Shown piece after piece: positions 62,843 through 64,000 of a stretch of DNA of 64,000 nt (its first letter is position 1; each line of letters opens with the position of its first letter). Source of the stretch: DATBSK01 sp964501785 (GTDB taxonomy: Bacteria; Actinomycetota; Acidimicrobiia; IMCC26256; PALSA-555). The stretch spans positions 1-64,000 of the forward strand of contig CAZCUD010000004.1 of the NCBI GenBank assembly GCA_964501785.1, in the 5' to 3' direction. A program made the translations under genes and the position numbers. The notes below the pieces were generated by a model that worked only from the letters and a program-made list of their open reading frames with translations, searched no databases and was not told the origin of the DNA.

Positions 62843-64000
62843 ATGAGGAACGGTCGGCGCAGCATCCTCGTGGCAGCCGGAGTGGCAGTGGCCGCGGCGG
62901 TCGTCGTGGGGTTGCCGAATCCCGCGTGGCGCTCGGCCGGGCTCGGCCATGCCGCCGACCGGTCGGCGCCGCGCCTCGATCTCGACTGGACCGCGTCCAC
63001 CGCGGGTGATCCCGAGACGCTGCTCGCCGACGAGGAGGGCGCGGTCGTGATCGCTCGCGACGGGGAGGTCACCGCACTCGATCGTCAGGGTGATCCGGTC
63101 TGGGCCGCGGACGTCGCACACGACGACGAGATCTTCTTCCACGATCTCCCGTCGATCGGTGCCGGTCTCGTCGTCGTCCCGGTCGACGAGCAGCGTGCCG
63201 TCGTGCTGGATCGTGCGAACGGCACCGAGCGGTGGCGCGCACCACACGACGGCGTGACGTCGACAGGCGTCGGGTCGGCGTCGGACGGTACGCCGATCGT
63301 CGCCCTGGTGGATCGGGCCGGGACGCTGCTCGTGCTCGACGGCCATTCCGGGGCTTCCCGCTGGAGTGCGCAGCTGCCGGTCTTCAATGGAGACCAGCTC
63401 GCGCATCTGTGGATCGACGCCGACCGAGTGCTCGTGCAGTGGACACCAACCGACCGGGGTGCGCGGTTCGCCGCCTTCGAGGCGCTCACGGGGCGACCCG
63501 CGTGGGAGCGCGACCTGCCCGCGGCGTCACTGCCGTCCGTCGTCTCCGACGCGGTGCTCTTCGCGGAGAGCACGTACACGGGGAACGAGCCGTCCGGTGC
63601 GCGTGCCCAGGCGCTCGACCTGGCCAGTGGCGAGGTGCGCTGGGCGACCGACTTCCCGACGCGCAGCCTCTACGCGACGCCGTTCGAGTCTGCGACCGAC
63701 GGCGACGCCTTCGCGATCGTCGACCTCCACGGGCGAGTGCGGCTCTACGCGGTGGAGGACGGTGCGATGCGATGGAGCCATGCCACGCGGCGAAAGCAGT
63801 ACGAGGCCGATCTCCGCATCGCCGGTGACGTCGTCGCGATGAGCACGTACGGCACCGGGCTCGTCGCGTTGTCGACGTCGACCGGTCGACCGGTCAGCAC
63901 CGAGCCGGTCGGTCGTGTCCAGCTCGGCACGACCATCGACGCGACAGCAGCGGCGGGCGATCGGCTCTACCTCCTGGTCTCCGAGAACGGCCCGGTACCA
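62843..64000 (+). CDS. Secreted PQQ-like beta-propeller protein (3' end outside window)
   Basis: ATG 62843, with GGAGGA upstream, opens a frame of 386 codons that runs to the window edge. An N-terminal hydrophobic segment (SILVAAGVAVAAAVVVGLP) is a signal or anchor. The rest repeats the beta-propeller blade pattern of PQQ-like domains: VTALDRQGDPVWAADV, VVLDRANGTERWRAP, LLVLDGHSGASRWSAQL, AFEALTGRPAWERDL, ALDLASGEVRWATDF, LYAVEDGAMRWSH. At least six blades are visible. No catalytic PQQ-binding residues are evident, so a structural or binding role is more likely than dehydrogenase activity. Confidence 0.82.
   Translation, partial: MRNGRRSILVAAGVAVAAAVVVGLPNPAWRSAGLGHAADRSAPRLDLDWTASTAGDPETLLADEEGAVVIARDGEVTALDRQGDPVWAADVAHDDEIFFHDLPSIGAGLVVVPVDEQRAVVLDRANGTERWRAPHDGVTSTGVGSASDGTPIVALVDRAGTLLVLDGHSGASRWSAQLPVFNGDQLAHLWIDADRVLVQWTPTDRGARFAAFEALTGRPAWERDLPAASLPSVVSDAVLFAESTYTGNEPSGARAQALDLASGEVRWATDFPTRSLYATPFESATDGDAFAIVDLHGRVRLYAVEDGAMRWSHATRRKQYEADLRIAGDVVAMSTYGTGLVALSTSTGRPVSTEPVGRVQLGTTIDATAAAGDRLYLLVSENGPVP

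Overview
This is high-G+C DNA from an actinobacterium. Gene content and order are actinobacterial: a UvrD2-type helicase with HRDC domain, GTP-dependent PEP carboxykinase, an F420-type luciferase-like oxidoreductase, a DUF2469 protein, a WhiG/FliA-like sigma factor, and the rpmF-plsX-acp-rnc-mutM-smc-ftsY-ffh-rpsP-khpA-rimM-trmD-rplS and yraN-comM-dprA-xer-sigma neighbourhoods. A deep lineage such as Acidimicrobiia is my guess; the sequence alone does not prove it.

Region 1 (1 to about 16,570) is the right-hand part of an integrated conjugative element. It starts with the tail of a VirB4/TraC-like ATPase, then a CHC2-zinc/Toprim primase-like protein, a MobF (TrwC/TraA) relaxase, a sigma-like regulator and a VirD4/TraG coupling protein. 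The 4,233-4,453 gap between the divergent relaxase and regulator genes is rich in small palindromes and is a candidate oriT. After a 487-bp non-coding stretch with strong palindromes comes a cargo of visibly lower G+C: a ribbon-helix-helix protein, an N6A/N4C DNA methyltransferase, a circularly permuted m5C methyltransferase, an unknown protein, a McrB-like AAA+ ATPase and a McrC-like DUF2357/PD-(D/E)XK nuclease. These five abutting genes look like one restriction-modification system built on the LlaJI plan (two methyltransferases plus a McrBC-like motor-nuclease). A second small module follows: a coiled-coil protein behind a perfect SOS box (GAAC-N4-GTTC) and a membrane-anchored lytic-transglycosylase-like protein. 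The element ends beside a 5'-truncated staphylococcal-nuclease-family gene, which probably marks the integration junction.

Region 2 (about 16.9-33.7 kb) is chromosomal metabolism and maintenance: PLP decarboxylase, uvrD2, a minimal zincin, an aldonolactone-oxidase-type flavoenzyme, a PH/SHOCT membrane protein, galK, a DUF6159-like membrane protein, an F420-type oxidoreductase, a PAC2 protein, ddl, an AsnC-type sensor domain, pckG, small membrane proteins, a cold-shock-like protein and rpmB. Its intergenic gaps carry a family of palindromic repeats (seven copies) whose 10-bp stem arms differ between copies but stay self-complementary, plus an 80-bp unit present once at 20.5 kb and twice in tandem at 28.4-28.6 kb.

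Region 3 (33.7-64 kb) is core housekeeping: fakA-like DAK2 gene, recG, rsmD, coaD, the lipid/ribosome/SRP cluster listed above with an unusually short-armed SMC and an FtsY with a C-terminal acidic tail, then DUF2469, yraN, an enoyl-CoA hydratase, dprA, comM, a glycine-rich secreted protein, a Xer-type recombinase, a WhiG-like sigma factor, a degenerate M23 peptidase fused to an alpha/beta hydrolase, and a beta-propeller protein that runs off the end. lepB and rnhB, usual between rplS and DUF2469 in actinobacteria, are absent from that position. I saw no rRNA, tRNA, transposase or CRISPR array.
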